From positions 13,314,932 to 13,374,931 of the forward strand of contig CAIIXF020000012.1 in assembly GCA_903813345.2 (NCBI GenBank): a stretch of 60,000 nucleotides of DNA, written 5' to 3'. The notes below the pieces were generated by a model. It had not been told where the DNA came from. It ran no database searches and saw only the letters and a list, made by a program, of their open reading frames with translations. The DNA is from Owenia fusiformis (taxonomy: Eukaryota > Annelida > Polychaeta > Sabellida > Oweniidae). Positions 54,101 through 60,000 of the stretch are shown piece by piece; within the stretch, counting starts at the first letter, position 1; each line of letters opens with the position of its first letter. Both the position numbers and the translations under genes were made by a program.

Positions 54101-55094
54101 CTAATGACACTTTGGGAAGTAGGTGGCCATTTTGAAAAATGGCCACCATTTTTACGTTTTTTACTATAACTTGAAAAGTAGTGAAGCGATTTTGTTCATA
54201 TTTGATATGTGAATACTCATGAGCCTTGCACACTGTCTTATGACACTTCGGATAGTAGGCAGCCATTTTAAAAAATGACTGTCATTTTTACATTTTTTAC
54301 TATAACTCAAAATGTGGTGGAGCGATTTTGTTCATATTTGATATGTGAATTCTCTAAGCATGGCACATTGTCTAATAAAACTTTGGGGAGTAGTCGGCCA
54401 TTTTTATGTGTGTTATTTTACAAGTACATGTGTGCGATTTTTCAAAAATGTTATAGGTGGCTAGTGGCTACTTAAAAGCATATTATTTCTTCTGATGACA
54501 ACTTGGCTAGTGAGCAACCATTTTGAAAATGGTGGCCTTTCTGGTGTGTTGTTTTGTTTTTATATTTGATATATATTTCGTTTGTAAAAATGCCAGCCAT
54601 TTCTGTTCGATGGGATTCGCTACGCTTTGGCGTTGCCGTTGTTCTGGTTTGAAAGCTTGAAAATGAGCATTTTCATAATTATATATAAACAGTATTTGAA
54701 ATTTTGCATAAAGCCTATCAAAATTAAAGGTTTATACTGTTATGGAGTCTTTTAAGACATTAAGAATACGCATGTCATTGAATGCTCAGGGCGAAAAAAA
54801 TTAATATGAGAATCATTTCGAAACTTACTCTGGACTCATCTATAGCTCTTGTCTTCTTTATGATAGACATTAGGAGAAACCTGTGCCCGCCAACGAGTAA
54901 CAAGATGGAGGTGCATGGTCATATGTGCTATGAGTTCTTCCAGCAACAGAGTACAACCCACGATCAAGCCCAGACTGCATGTGAAGTCAAAAAAGGATGG
55001 AGTATTGCCGTGGTCGCAAATCACCAAGTGTTGAATATTATCCGAAATCATTTGAATCTCCAGATCAGATCATCTCAAAAGTATTGGGTAAAAG
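42121..55094 (+). CDS. Gene B: secreted multi-module SUEL-CCP-CTLD-CCP lectin-like protein (11 exons visible, probably continues past window)
   Basis: Plus-strand paralog of gene A, read away from it. Eleven coding exons (about 2.0 kb) give: signal peptide; module 1 = SUEL (two exons), CCP, CTLD (two exons), CCP; a Thr/Pro linker exon; module 2 = SUEL, CCP, CTLD first half. Exon lengths and phases copy gene A (phase 1 throughout, one phase-0 intron in the first SUEL). The second half of the module 2 CTLD was not found between 55095 and 60000. The gene therefore either continues beyond the window through a long intron or is truncated. Predicted extracellular. Function unknown; a recognition or adhesion role is inferred from the domains. 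Confidence 0.85.
42490..43505. mobile_element. Helitron-like non-autonomous element with ~140-bp core repeats and GGAC microsatellite
   Basis: The left end has AATCCCATCGAAC and the right end CGTTCGATGGGATAATAATA (subterminal inverted repeat). A hairpin TTCGAACTTCGTTCGA lies just inside the right end. The core has imperfect repeats containing CCAAATATGAACAAAATCGC and AAAATGGTGGCCATTTT, then a GGAC/GTAC microsatellite at 43390-43452. An inverted relative lies at 53177-54645. No intact ORF. Intronic in gene B. Confidence 0.75.
43506..44324. other. Intron of gene B, no feature seen
   Basis: AT-rich remainder of the first intron, ending in the pyrimidine-rich acceptor GCCGTCTTTCCAG. No further feature. 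Confidence 0.6.
44325..44548 (+). CDS. Gene B exon 2: SUEL domain first half, module 1
   Basis: 224-nt exon, phase 1 start and phase 0 end, donor GTAAGTGG. It encodes EVGVTLKRHSCRRDDYLFW, FFTKCAKGEMVVVTNAVLY, NLTCVMNNSECRHNFTQ, FDTCVNTE. Close paralog of gene A exon 2. There is no tandem array around this acceptor. Confidence 0.93.
44671..44761 (+). CDS. Gene B exon 3: SUEL domain second half, module 1
   Basis: 91-nt exon, acceptor CCGTTTACAG, donor GTAAGTTC, phase 0 to 1. It encodes VCLPMVNYIESKRSCCKN, LLCHEIEYECVP. Ends with the conserved SUEL C-terminus C.....EY.CVP. Confidence 0.92.
44932..45147 (+). CDS. Gene B exon 4: first CCP domain of module 1
   Basis: 216-nt phase 1-1 exon, acceptor TTTTACTTCCAG, donor GTAAGTTTG. 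It encodes SCKLPSSPANGQIYVSEDSG, VSYSCNRDFTLAGEQTRTC, RYTWSGNQPVC. Sushi domain with four cysteines. Confidence 0.93.
45181..46213. mobile_element. ~1-kb foldback element with ~270-bp inner arms
   Basis: Outer ends CCTGGTGTGAAA (left) and TTTTACACCTGG (right) are inverted. Inside, long inverted arms at about 45265-45545 and 45895-46160 share many words: left CCATTGAACTACGTGTTGAA with its complement right, and left GACTTTAATTCCAATACG with its complement right. No ORF. Lies in the intron between CCP and CTLD of module 1, the junction where gene B switches its closest paralog. Confidence 0.8.
46408..46632 (+). CDS. Gene B exon 5: CTLD first half, module 1
   Basis: 225-nt phase 1-1 exon, acceptor TTCTTATTGCAG, donor GTAAGAG. 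It encodes DVDETLCPSTAFKKETLG, MCYEFHDDQ, AKEACESRRWKLATVIN, RSNYKYWVNG. About 67 of 76 residues match gene A's module 3 exon (2854-3078), while gene A's module 1 exon is much more distant. Confidence 0.93.
46633..47765. other. Intron of gene B with a possible decayed repeat
   Basis: Contains GAAGGCCGAAGGCC near 47168 and repeated CAGGTATTACATCGAC / CAGGTATTGTATCGAC about 85 bp apart (47423 and 47507), plus CCGGTCG words near 47245-47275. These look like fragments of an old transposon; no coding feature. Confidence 0.45.
47766..47897 (+). CDS. Gene B exon 6: CTLD second half, module 1
   Basis: 132-nt phase 1-1 exon, acceptor TTATGCGTTTTAG, donor GTAAGTAAA. It encodes DPRFNESFDESWCAYVYSAS, GNIGYYDDSQCSNNYGYICE, Y. 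CTLD C-terminal half with conserved WC, C and YICEY. EPN/QPD and WND sugar-binding motifs are absent. Best match is gene A exon 142-285. Confidence 0.9.
48063..48263 (+). CDS. Gene B exon 7: second CCP domain of module 1
   Basis: 201-nt phase 1-1 exon, acceptor TTACAATTTTAG. It encodes ALNTTSCNALVTPRNAYRT, VGSTVTFRCFPGYTPYP, RQCLDNGEWDGVTPFCR. Sushi domain. The donor is the weak GTACAT, chosen because it preserves phase 1. Without splicing the frame would stop eight codons later (after IIHT), so an alternative short isoform ending here is conceivable. Confidence 0.82.
48482..48580 (+). CDS. Gene B exon 8: Thr/Pro-rich linker
   Basis: 99-nt phase 1-1 exon, acceptor TATAATTTTAG, donor GTAAGGAA. 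It encodes IPILPTRPPRPAVTTTTPVP, TTTMPMFEIGKS. Spacer of mucin-like composition between modules 1 and 2, at the same place as the two linker exons of gene A. Confidence 0.82.
48830..49126 (+). CDS. Gene B exon 9: SUEL-type lectin-like domain, module 2
   Basis: 297-nt phase 1-1 exon, acceptor TTCTGTTGCAG, donor GTAAAATTG. It encodes ANESSCAKDYWGDK, FYLKCPAGFMIIVTNAILH, CDVQNTPDCTHNFTERAAAN, CRIPLHSYIGKNKGSCCEE, CHEIDYYCIE. Single-exon SUEL, closest in length and start (AN...SC..DYGDK) to gene A module 3 (3680-3976). NES and NFT are possible glycosylation sites. Confidence 0.93.
49566..49802 (+). CDS. Gene B exon 10: first CCP domain of module 2
   Basis: 237-nt phase 1-1 exon, acceptor ACTTTCACGTTATAG, donor GTGAGTAC. 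It encodes AKCREPPAPLNGTVVTRTPP, AMYTCDNNFELVGQDTRTCD, EYKWNVVAPMC. Sushi domain, most like gene A module 2 CCP (7884-8105). Confidence 0.92.
49803..50621. other. Intron of gene B, no feature seen
   Basis: AT-rich. An ACTTACGTACGACTTACTGG segment near 50010 has a partner ACTTACTGG-like sequence, inverted, near 52790 (CCCAGTAAGTCGTAGGGTCG). This is possibly an old inverted repeat pair around the elements between them. Confidence 0.4.
50622..51290. mobile_element. 5'-part of a Helitron-like element
   Basis: Starts AACAGCAACGCTGAGGGGTA then AATCCCATCGAAC, as in the element at 42490. It continues with AAAATGGCCGCC-type core repeats and a short GGAC microsatellite at 51252-51268. The terminal hairpin and ATGGGATAAT end are missing, so the copy is truncated on the right. 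Confidence 0.7.
51380..52313. mobile_element. 934-bp TIR element with 9-bp target duplication (Mutator-like)
   Basis: Left end GGGTTTTCGTAAAACACCGA and right end CGGTCTTTTCCGAAAACCC are inverted. Both continue into GGTCGG/CCGACC repeats. The perfect 9-bp duplication CTATTTGGA flanks it (51371-51379 and 52314-52322). A 9-bp duplication is typical of Mutator-like elements. No transposase ORF, so it is non-autonomous. Confidence 0.85.
52323..53176. other. Intron of gene B, no feature seen
   Basis: AT-rich DNA between two transposable elements with no exon, RNA gene or clear repeat. Confidence 0.5.
53177..54645. mobile_element. Helitron-like element, inverted relative to 42490-43505
   Basis: Begins TTATCCCATCGAACGAAGTT with a hairpin, then a GTCC microsatellite (53221-53292). 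The core has about seven ~150-160-bp repeats containing GTAGTGGAGCGATTTTGTTC and GAAAAATGGCCGCCATTTTA. It ends GTTCGATGGGATTCGCTACG. The only copy in the window with both ends and a long core. No intact ORF. Intronic in gene B, less than 300 bp before the module 2 CTLD exon. Confidence 0.78.
54867..55094 (+). CDS. Gene B exon 11: CTLD first half, module 2
   Basis: 228-nt phase 1-1 exon, acceptor TTCTTTATGATAG, donor GTAAATGTG. It encodes RRNLCPPTSNKMEVHGHMCY, AQTACEVKKGWSIAVVANHQ, RSSQKYWVKG. Same length as gene A exon 6911-7138 and most like it. The partner exon for the C-terminal half was not found downstream in this window. Confidence 0.9.
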
Positions 55095-56944
55095 GTAAAT
55101 GTGTACTACATAGGCTATATAATGTATTATTATATAACAATGTTTAAAATTGTAAGAACTGAACTCGACCAACGCTTGTTTGTAAAGTCACAAGTGGGTT
55201 GTTTCTAATTCCTAAAACCAAGGCCAAAGGTCGAGGTTACGGAAGGATCGACCGATACACGATAGTCCACGGTATGAAATTTCTAGGACGTCTAATTAAG
55301 GAGTTGGTGGCACCATATATGCATAATGATATTTGAGCTTATATTTAGATACCTACATGTGTCCCGCGTTTTATTTTTGTATAGCCGTGATAAATACGGC
55401 GGGCTTTTAGGCCGAATAATACATGTCATTATCAGGGGTCAAAAAACGTGTAAAACGTTTTTCGTATTTTTTTCATAATTTAAAGTAGAAACATTAAAAG
55501 AAAATCACATGAAAATATTTTTAATATATACATCAAGTTTCTTGGCTATAATTTTGCGGTATGTGTTCCTTGAAATACCTTATATATAAAAAATCAAGGT
55601 TTCAACATTTTATGTCGTTTTGGAGATAATGGTGAAGCAATCAATATATTGGCACCTTTATTACCTGTGAATAACATATGGTTATAATATGTCAGTGTTT
55701 TACTAAATTAGTTGTAATACATTTTGAGATATGGACAGCCGTATTCAGGGGTCAATTGCTAATAAAGGGAGACTCGTTGTTCTTCCTTGTCTAATACCGT
55801 CTGCGATTGAAAATTGTTGCATATGGTTGAACATGAATTGGTTGCTTATATAAGGACCATATCTTCAACATTTGACTACATGGATCTTTGAGAAATGTCG
55901 GCAATAATGTAAAAATGAATCGATGTAATGCATCGCAGTGACAAATATAATTGTTGTTATATTATTCTATTTGTTACACAGTAATAAAAAATCAGAATTC
56001 TGAAGTAACAAAACATGAACGCACAAGTGGAAATGGAAAAGGCACAGCAACAAATGGAATGTGTTCAAGAGTATACTAATATAAGGGAATATCAAAGCAT
56101 TAACATGCAAAATGCCAACGCATATTCGTTACATACACCGAACGCCGAATATGTACTGTCAATGGACTTTATGTTGGAAACTATAACAATATGTCATACC
56201 ACTCTTGGTAGTGACATAAGAAACACTAACTAGCAATCCCAAAGTCAAACGTCTATTAACCCCTCCCGACCCACGAGCTAAGTATAAACATCATTCCCAG
56301 ACCATTACACCAAGTATCACCTTATTATACTCGAGTCATTACAACACAAATTGAATAAAAATACAAATTGTGAGCCAATACTCATAACAATACTAATAGT
56401 ATATTAGATATACAATATTTAGAATTTGGTCTTAATGCTTTGAGATAGATATTATAATTCGTTTAACATTTAAAAGGGTCAGCATCCCACTGCAAACCTA
56501 AAGCCTTCAGTTTTAGCAATTTAATTGACAATGCCTAAAATAATCCCCACATCCTTCAGCATCTCGAGTACATAAACTTAAACGGTCGCAAAATCCAGAA
56601 ATTATTTTACAAAAAGGAACACTGTTCATTAAACAAAACAAAATACCTCAAATAAAAATCAGTGACTATAGCATTTGGATTCACTCGCATAAACCAATCC
56701 TGTCATGAAAGCTCTTATATAGATTATAAATCACAGGTAATATTGCCTAACATATTTGTATTCGCAAAAAAGTAACATCTCACATGAAAAAATCAAAAAC
56801 ATAATAGCCTCATGAATATACTCACAAACACGAATACCTCACATATAAATCGTAACTGATATAACAACTTCTTCAGTATAGTATATTCCTCGCTTATGAT
56901 GTGGTACTGTATAAAATGCACTCAAAAAACCTAATACTCCACAT
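55095..56944. other. Probable intron or 3' flank of gene B, no feature seen
   Basis: AT-rich. A 72-codon ORF at 56015 (Gln/Asn/Tyr-rich) shows no domain or splice context. Nothing resembling the missing CTLD half (WC...C..NYGYICEY) is present. Confidence 0.45.
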
Positions 56945-57305
56945 CACGCGGTACTAACTTCGACCGTTAATTTGAATTTTTGACCTACCAGGTGCTTGAA
57001 AATCAAGGATTGCGAGTCTCATACTGCACCGTTTTCTTCAAACTTATACCATTAAAAGCAAAACAAAATTGCCTCTCTGTCGGTGCATTACTTGATTGTA
57101 AAGAGTCCCTCGTTCACGCAGCGTTTTTGGCTGGAAGTAGGGTCTCTTATTAAGAGAAAAATGTACCATCAGAAAGGGATTTTTGTTATGCTTTGAATGG
57201 AACAAGTTTGAAGAAAAACGGTGCAGAATGAGACTCATAATCCTTGATTTTCAAACATCCGGTAGGTCAAAAATTCAAATTAACGGTTGAAGTTAGGACC
57301 GCGTG
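56945..57305. mobile_element. 361-bp foldback element
   Basis: Arms of about 95 bp are inverted: CACGCGGTACTAACTTCGAC on the left, GTTGAAGTTAGGACCGCGTG on the right, both continuing through TTTGACCTACC and GAGTCTCAT. No coding content. Unknown class. Confidence 0.8.
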
Positions 57306-57409
57306 AACATAAAAACTTGGATTAATCAAACGTTATAGGATGCGCCTCACATAAAAATCAATATAGCATCATTTGAAAGGAATACCTTTTATAAAATTTC
57401 AAATATTAT

Positions 57410-57946
57410 CACTGCTACCCACCTAGTTACACAGAGGTATCGTCAGTGTATCATGGCTGAACTACTTCCGGGATTTGAATTTGGTAAGATATTTTTATTT
57501 CTCGATTTAAATCTACTTATAAGTCACGATGTGGATTATACGAGTAATTTGGCTCGAAGTTATGGGAGATAATCTAGTTTGAGAATGTGTCGATGGTTTT
57601 AGGTTTGGTATGTTAACGAAGACGCATTTCACATATTTAGTCCCTCGCTTTTGTTACACCGATGACCGGCATTAATATTGCCAATATCACACTGATATTG
57701 GTCGTTCGTCAGTGTAACAAAAGCGAGGGACTAAATACCTGAATTGTGTCTTCTAAAACCTAAAACCATCGACACATTCTCAAACAAGACTATCTTCCTT
57801 AACTTCGAGGCAAATTATTATCCACAACGTGACTTATAAGTAGGTGTAAATCGGGAAATAAAAAAATCTTACCGAAACCTAGTCCCGGAAGTAGTTCCGC
57901 CATGATACACTGACGATACGTCTGTGTAACTAGGTGGGTAGCAGTG
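57410..57946. mobile_element. 537-bp long palindrome element with exon-like ends
   Basis: CACTGCTACCCACCTAGTTA on the left and TAACTAGGTGGGTAGCAGTG on the right are perfect inverted ends. Inversion continues through nearly the whole element. The flanking 5-bp duplication is ATTAT (57405-57409 and 57947-57951). Each arm, read inward, carries ATGGCTGAACTACTTCCG or its variant followed by a GGTAAGATATTTTTATTTC splice-donor-like block. Same family as 26533-26650. Confidence 0.85.
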
Positions 57947-58015
57947 ATTATACAGAATATAAAAGTTAAAAGAAACTTGTACTCCCCTAAAATAAATTGT
58001 ATGGATAGTACTTAC

Positions 58016-58881
58016 AATTAGCAACAACCCGGGGACAATGACTACCACTCCACATAAAACATTAACAATGATATTGAACTTCTTCACTACTTCTTCAGCA
58101 TAGAATTTAGTCAGAAATGAGTAATACATGGTATTCAAGTATAAATTAAATTACCTCCTTCATATGTGACATATAATTTCACCCAGAAACTAGTTTTTCT
58201 AGCAATACCCGATATAAAGACAAAAGAGATATAGCCTGGGAGTAGCCATTTTGTCCCAAATTCTATCCAAAATGTCATGAATATGTACGCACAAGTGCCA
58301 AATGGGAAAGACCAAAAATGACAAAACATAGCAGGAAAATGAAATGTCTAAGATCTCATTGCCAAATGGAAAGAAAATCCAACTATCCCAAATCAATATA
58401 CAACGTGAAAGGAAAATGTATCTTACAACACTCACAACAATTCGTAAAGTGCAATTCGCATGGCTTTGGCGACGAGTTTGTGCACAAATGAATAATGCCT
58501 GATTTGATAAAAAGTTACAAATTATAAAATGAAGTATGGGTTCCTAAAACTCGAATGGAAAGATCAGAAACGAGAGATGTTGGATTGCTGAAAAAATTGA
58601 GAGAACCGGTCTTACAAAAAATGATTCGATGTCGTCTTTAAATATCGGAGGCTCGTCAGAAAGATTGGATGTGTGCAACACTATAAATTTCTCCCAATTC
58701 CAATCGGGACTTTGCACGCGATGGGTGAGTTGATATGATTGATAGGGTCACACCTTGGAACAACGATACATATCGTGAACACAGATGATAAAATATAGAT
58801 AGTCAATGAAATAAAATATAAATGAGTACCTTTAATTTCGTATAATTCACAATCTCGCCCTGCTGTCTCTAACGGTGTCAC
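58016..58881 (-). CDS. Possible exons of an unrecognised membrane protein
   Basis: Weak evidence only. Three minus-strand pieces end at donor-like sites. One is near 58813-58881 (LETAGRDCELYEIK then GTACTC). One is near 58155-58280 (FGTKWLLPGYISFVFISGIA, KTSFWVKLYVTYEG then GTAATT). One is near 58016-58138 (VVKKFNIIVNVLCGVVVIVP, GLLLI then GTAAGT). Two pieces are hydrophobic and could be transmembrane helices. Acceptor sites and phases were not resolved and I do not recognise a family; these could be chance ORFs in AT-rich DNA. Confidence 0.25.
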
Positions 58882-60000
58882 TCATCCATCACGAAGGTTG
58901 GTTCTGGTTCTTATTAATGACAGTATGGCTCTCACTTATAAATTTACATTTAGAATAGAACGAACATTTGTCATGTTATGATCGAAACAAAAACTAAATC
59001 TTGTCTTCGCAAGGGACAGTTCAAAAAACTAAATTACTATCTTGAATTTCACAAATCTTGCTCTACTGCATCAAATCGTCCTGAATATAGTCACTCGTCA
59101 ACCACGAAAGTTGATTTCTGGTTTCTTAATCAATCATTCTAGCGTTCTCATTTATAAAACAATCGATAATTAAAACTGAAATATATTATAATGCATTCAA
59201 TGTTTACTTTCTTACAACATTGCATGGTTATTTTATTGTGGGAGCACAGCATTGTGACACTATGATATTTGCGACGCATTTGACTGCGCCTTCTTTATTC
59301 CTCGATGCAAATCATCTAGTTTAAAAATGTAAACATTCCAATACCAAAATTAGATTAATTATTTAAATGATACACTCTTTATATTTTTATTTGATTACGT
59401 TTTGAATATCATTAACAATAATCCGTTGTTTGACCCTTGAAAACGCAAGAAATATTTCCGTGAGTATATTGTTTCTATAAGTACAAAACTAATATGTTAC
59501 TAATTATAGATTTTCTGAATATTTCGCATAATTTGGTCACATCTGCTCTGTATTATTTTTTTCTAAATAATAAAACGTTGAAAAGTACCCTAGTGCAATG
59601 CACTAATTGAAAAATGGCATTTACGTTAAAATAGTATTATATTTCTATGTAATCCTAATCCTTTAAATTATACTAAAATGCGCATGAAAAGTTTTTATAC
59701 CTCTTGTGATGACAGACATAATGCGACCCGAAAGCCTTAATATTTTTTACCAAATGGCATTTTAAAAGCATGAGGACATATGCCCCTCCCTAAATATCGG
59801 TTCAAATGTCGTTATGCATATATGGTGCCACGGATTTGTAATATCTTTGAGCCATACCATGGACTACGAGTGATATATTTTACAAACGAACCATTGAGTT
59901 CAGAATTACACAAAACTGTTTAATAACTTCATCCGTGGTCGTTCTCACTTCTAGTAGACCTTTTAATGCAGACAGATCAAGACAAATTGAAAACTGTGGT
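58882..60000. other. Right end of window, no gene seen
   Basis: AT-rich. TCACTCGTCAACCACGAAAG near 59092 resembles TCACTCATCCATCACGAAGG near 58880, an imperfect duplication about 212 bp apart that overlaps the possible membrane-protein exon. Nothing else recognised. Confidence 0.4.

Noticed and set aside
56015-56233. 72-codon Gln/Asn/Tyr-rich ORF as the next gene B exon
   Set aside because: No acceptor, donor or CTLD cysteine pattern; composition is that of chance AT-rich sequence.

Overview
This is an AT-rich, intron-rich animal (metazoan) nuclear sequence. Genes are split into short exons with GT-AG introns, almost all in phase 1. Most of the non-coding DNA is transposon-derived. The repeat spectrum suggests a lophotrochozoan such as a bivalve mollusc: Helitron-like non-autonomous elements with about 160-bp tandem cores and GGAC/GTCC microsatellites, plus many foldback and MITE-like elements. 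I cannot name the species.

The coding content is mainly two large paralogous genes transcribed away from each other. Gene A (minus strand) starts at 36650 and runs off the left edge; 19 coding exons are visible, about 3.29 kb or 1,097 codons. Gene B (plus strand) starts near 42121/42127 and probably continues past 60000; 11 coding exons are visible, about 2.0 kb. Each starts with a near-identical signal-peptide exon (MKW.LCL..AVAFSVAFA). That is followed by repeats of one composite module: SUEL-type (rhamnose/galactose-binding lectin-like) domain, CCP/sushi domain, C-type-lectin-like domain (CTLD) split over two or three exons, and a second CCP. Gene A shows nearly three modules, gene B about one and three quarters. 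Thr/Pro-rich linker exons separate modules 1 and 2 in both genes. The products should be secreted or matrix multidomain lectin/complement-like proteins; a recognition or immune role is inference.

Layout by region: 0.1-8.1 kb, modules 3 and 2 of gene A, with a foldback element and a Helitron-like element in introns. 8.1-22.4 kb, a giant intron holding a probable solo LTR, a mariner-like relic and a complete 7.06-kb LTR retrotransposon (649-bp LTRs that look identical, ATGGG target duplication, one gag-like ORF, no pol seen), with a TA-flanked TIR element further along. 22.5-29.5 kb, module 1 of gene A; both exons of its SUEL domain overlap tandem repeat arrays that have copied the 3' splice site and the start of the exon. 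29.9-36.6 kb, first intron of gene A with an 83-bp satellite interrupted by a TA-flanked element. 36.6-42.1 kb, the shared intergenic region, with a 39-nt block conserved upstream of both start exons. 42.1-55.1 kb, gene B with Helitron-like, long foldback and Mutator-like elements. 55-60 kb, mostly non-coding with two foldback elements and weak evidence for a minus-strand membrane-protein gene.

All exon calls were made by eye, from splice-site sequence, phase agreement and paralog comparison. There was no transcript evidence, and identity statements are hand alignments.
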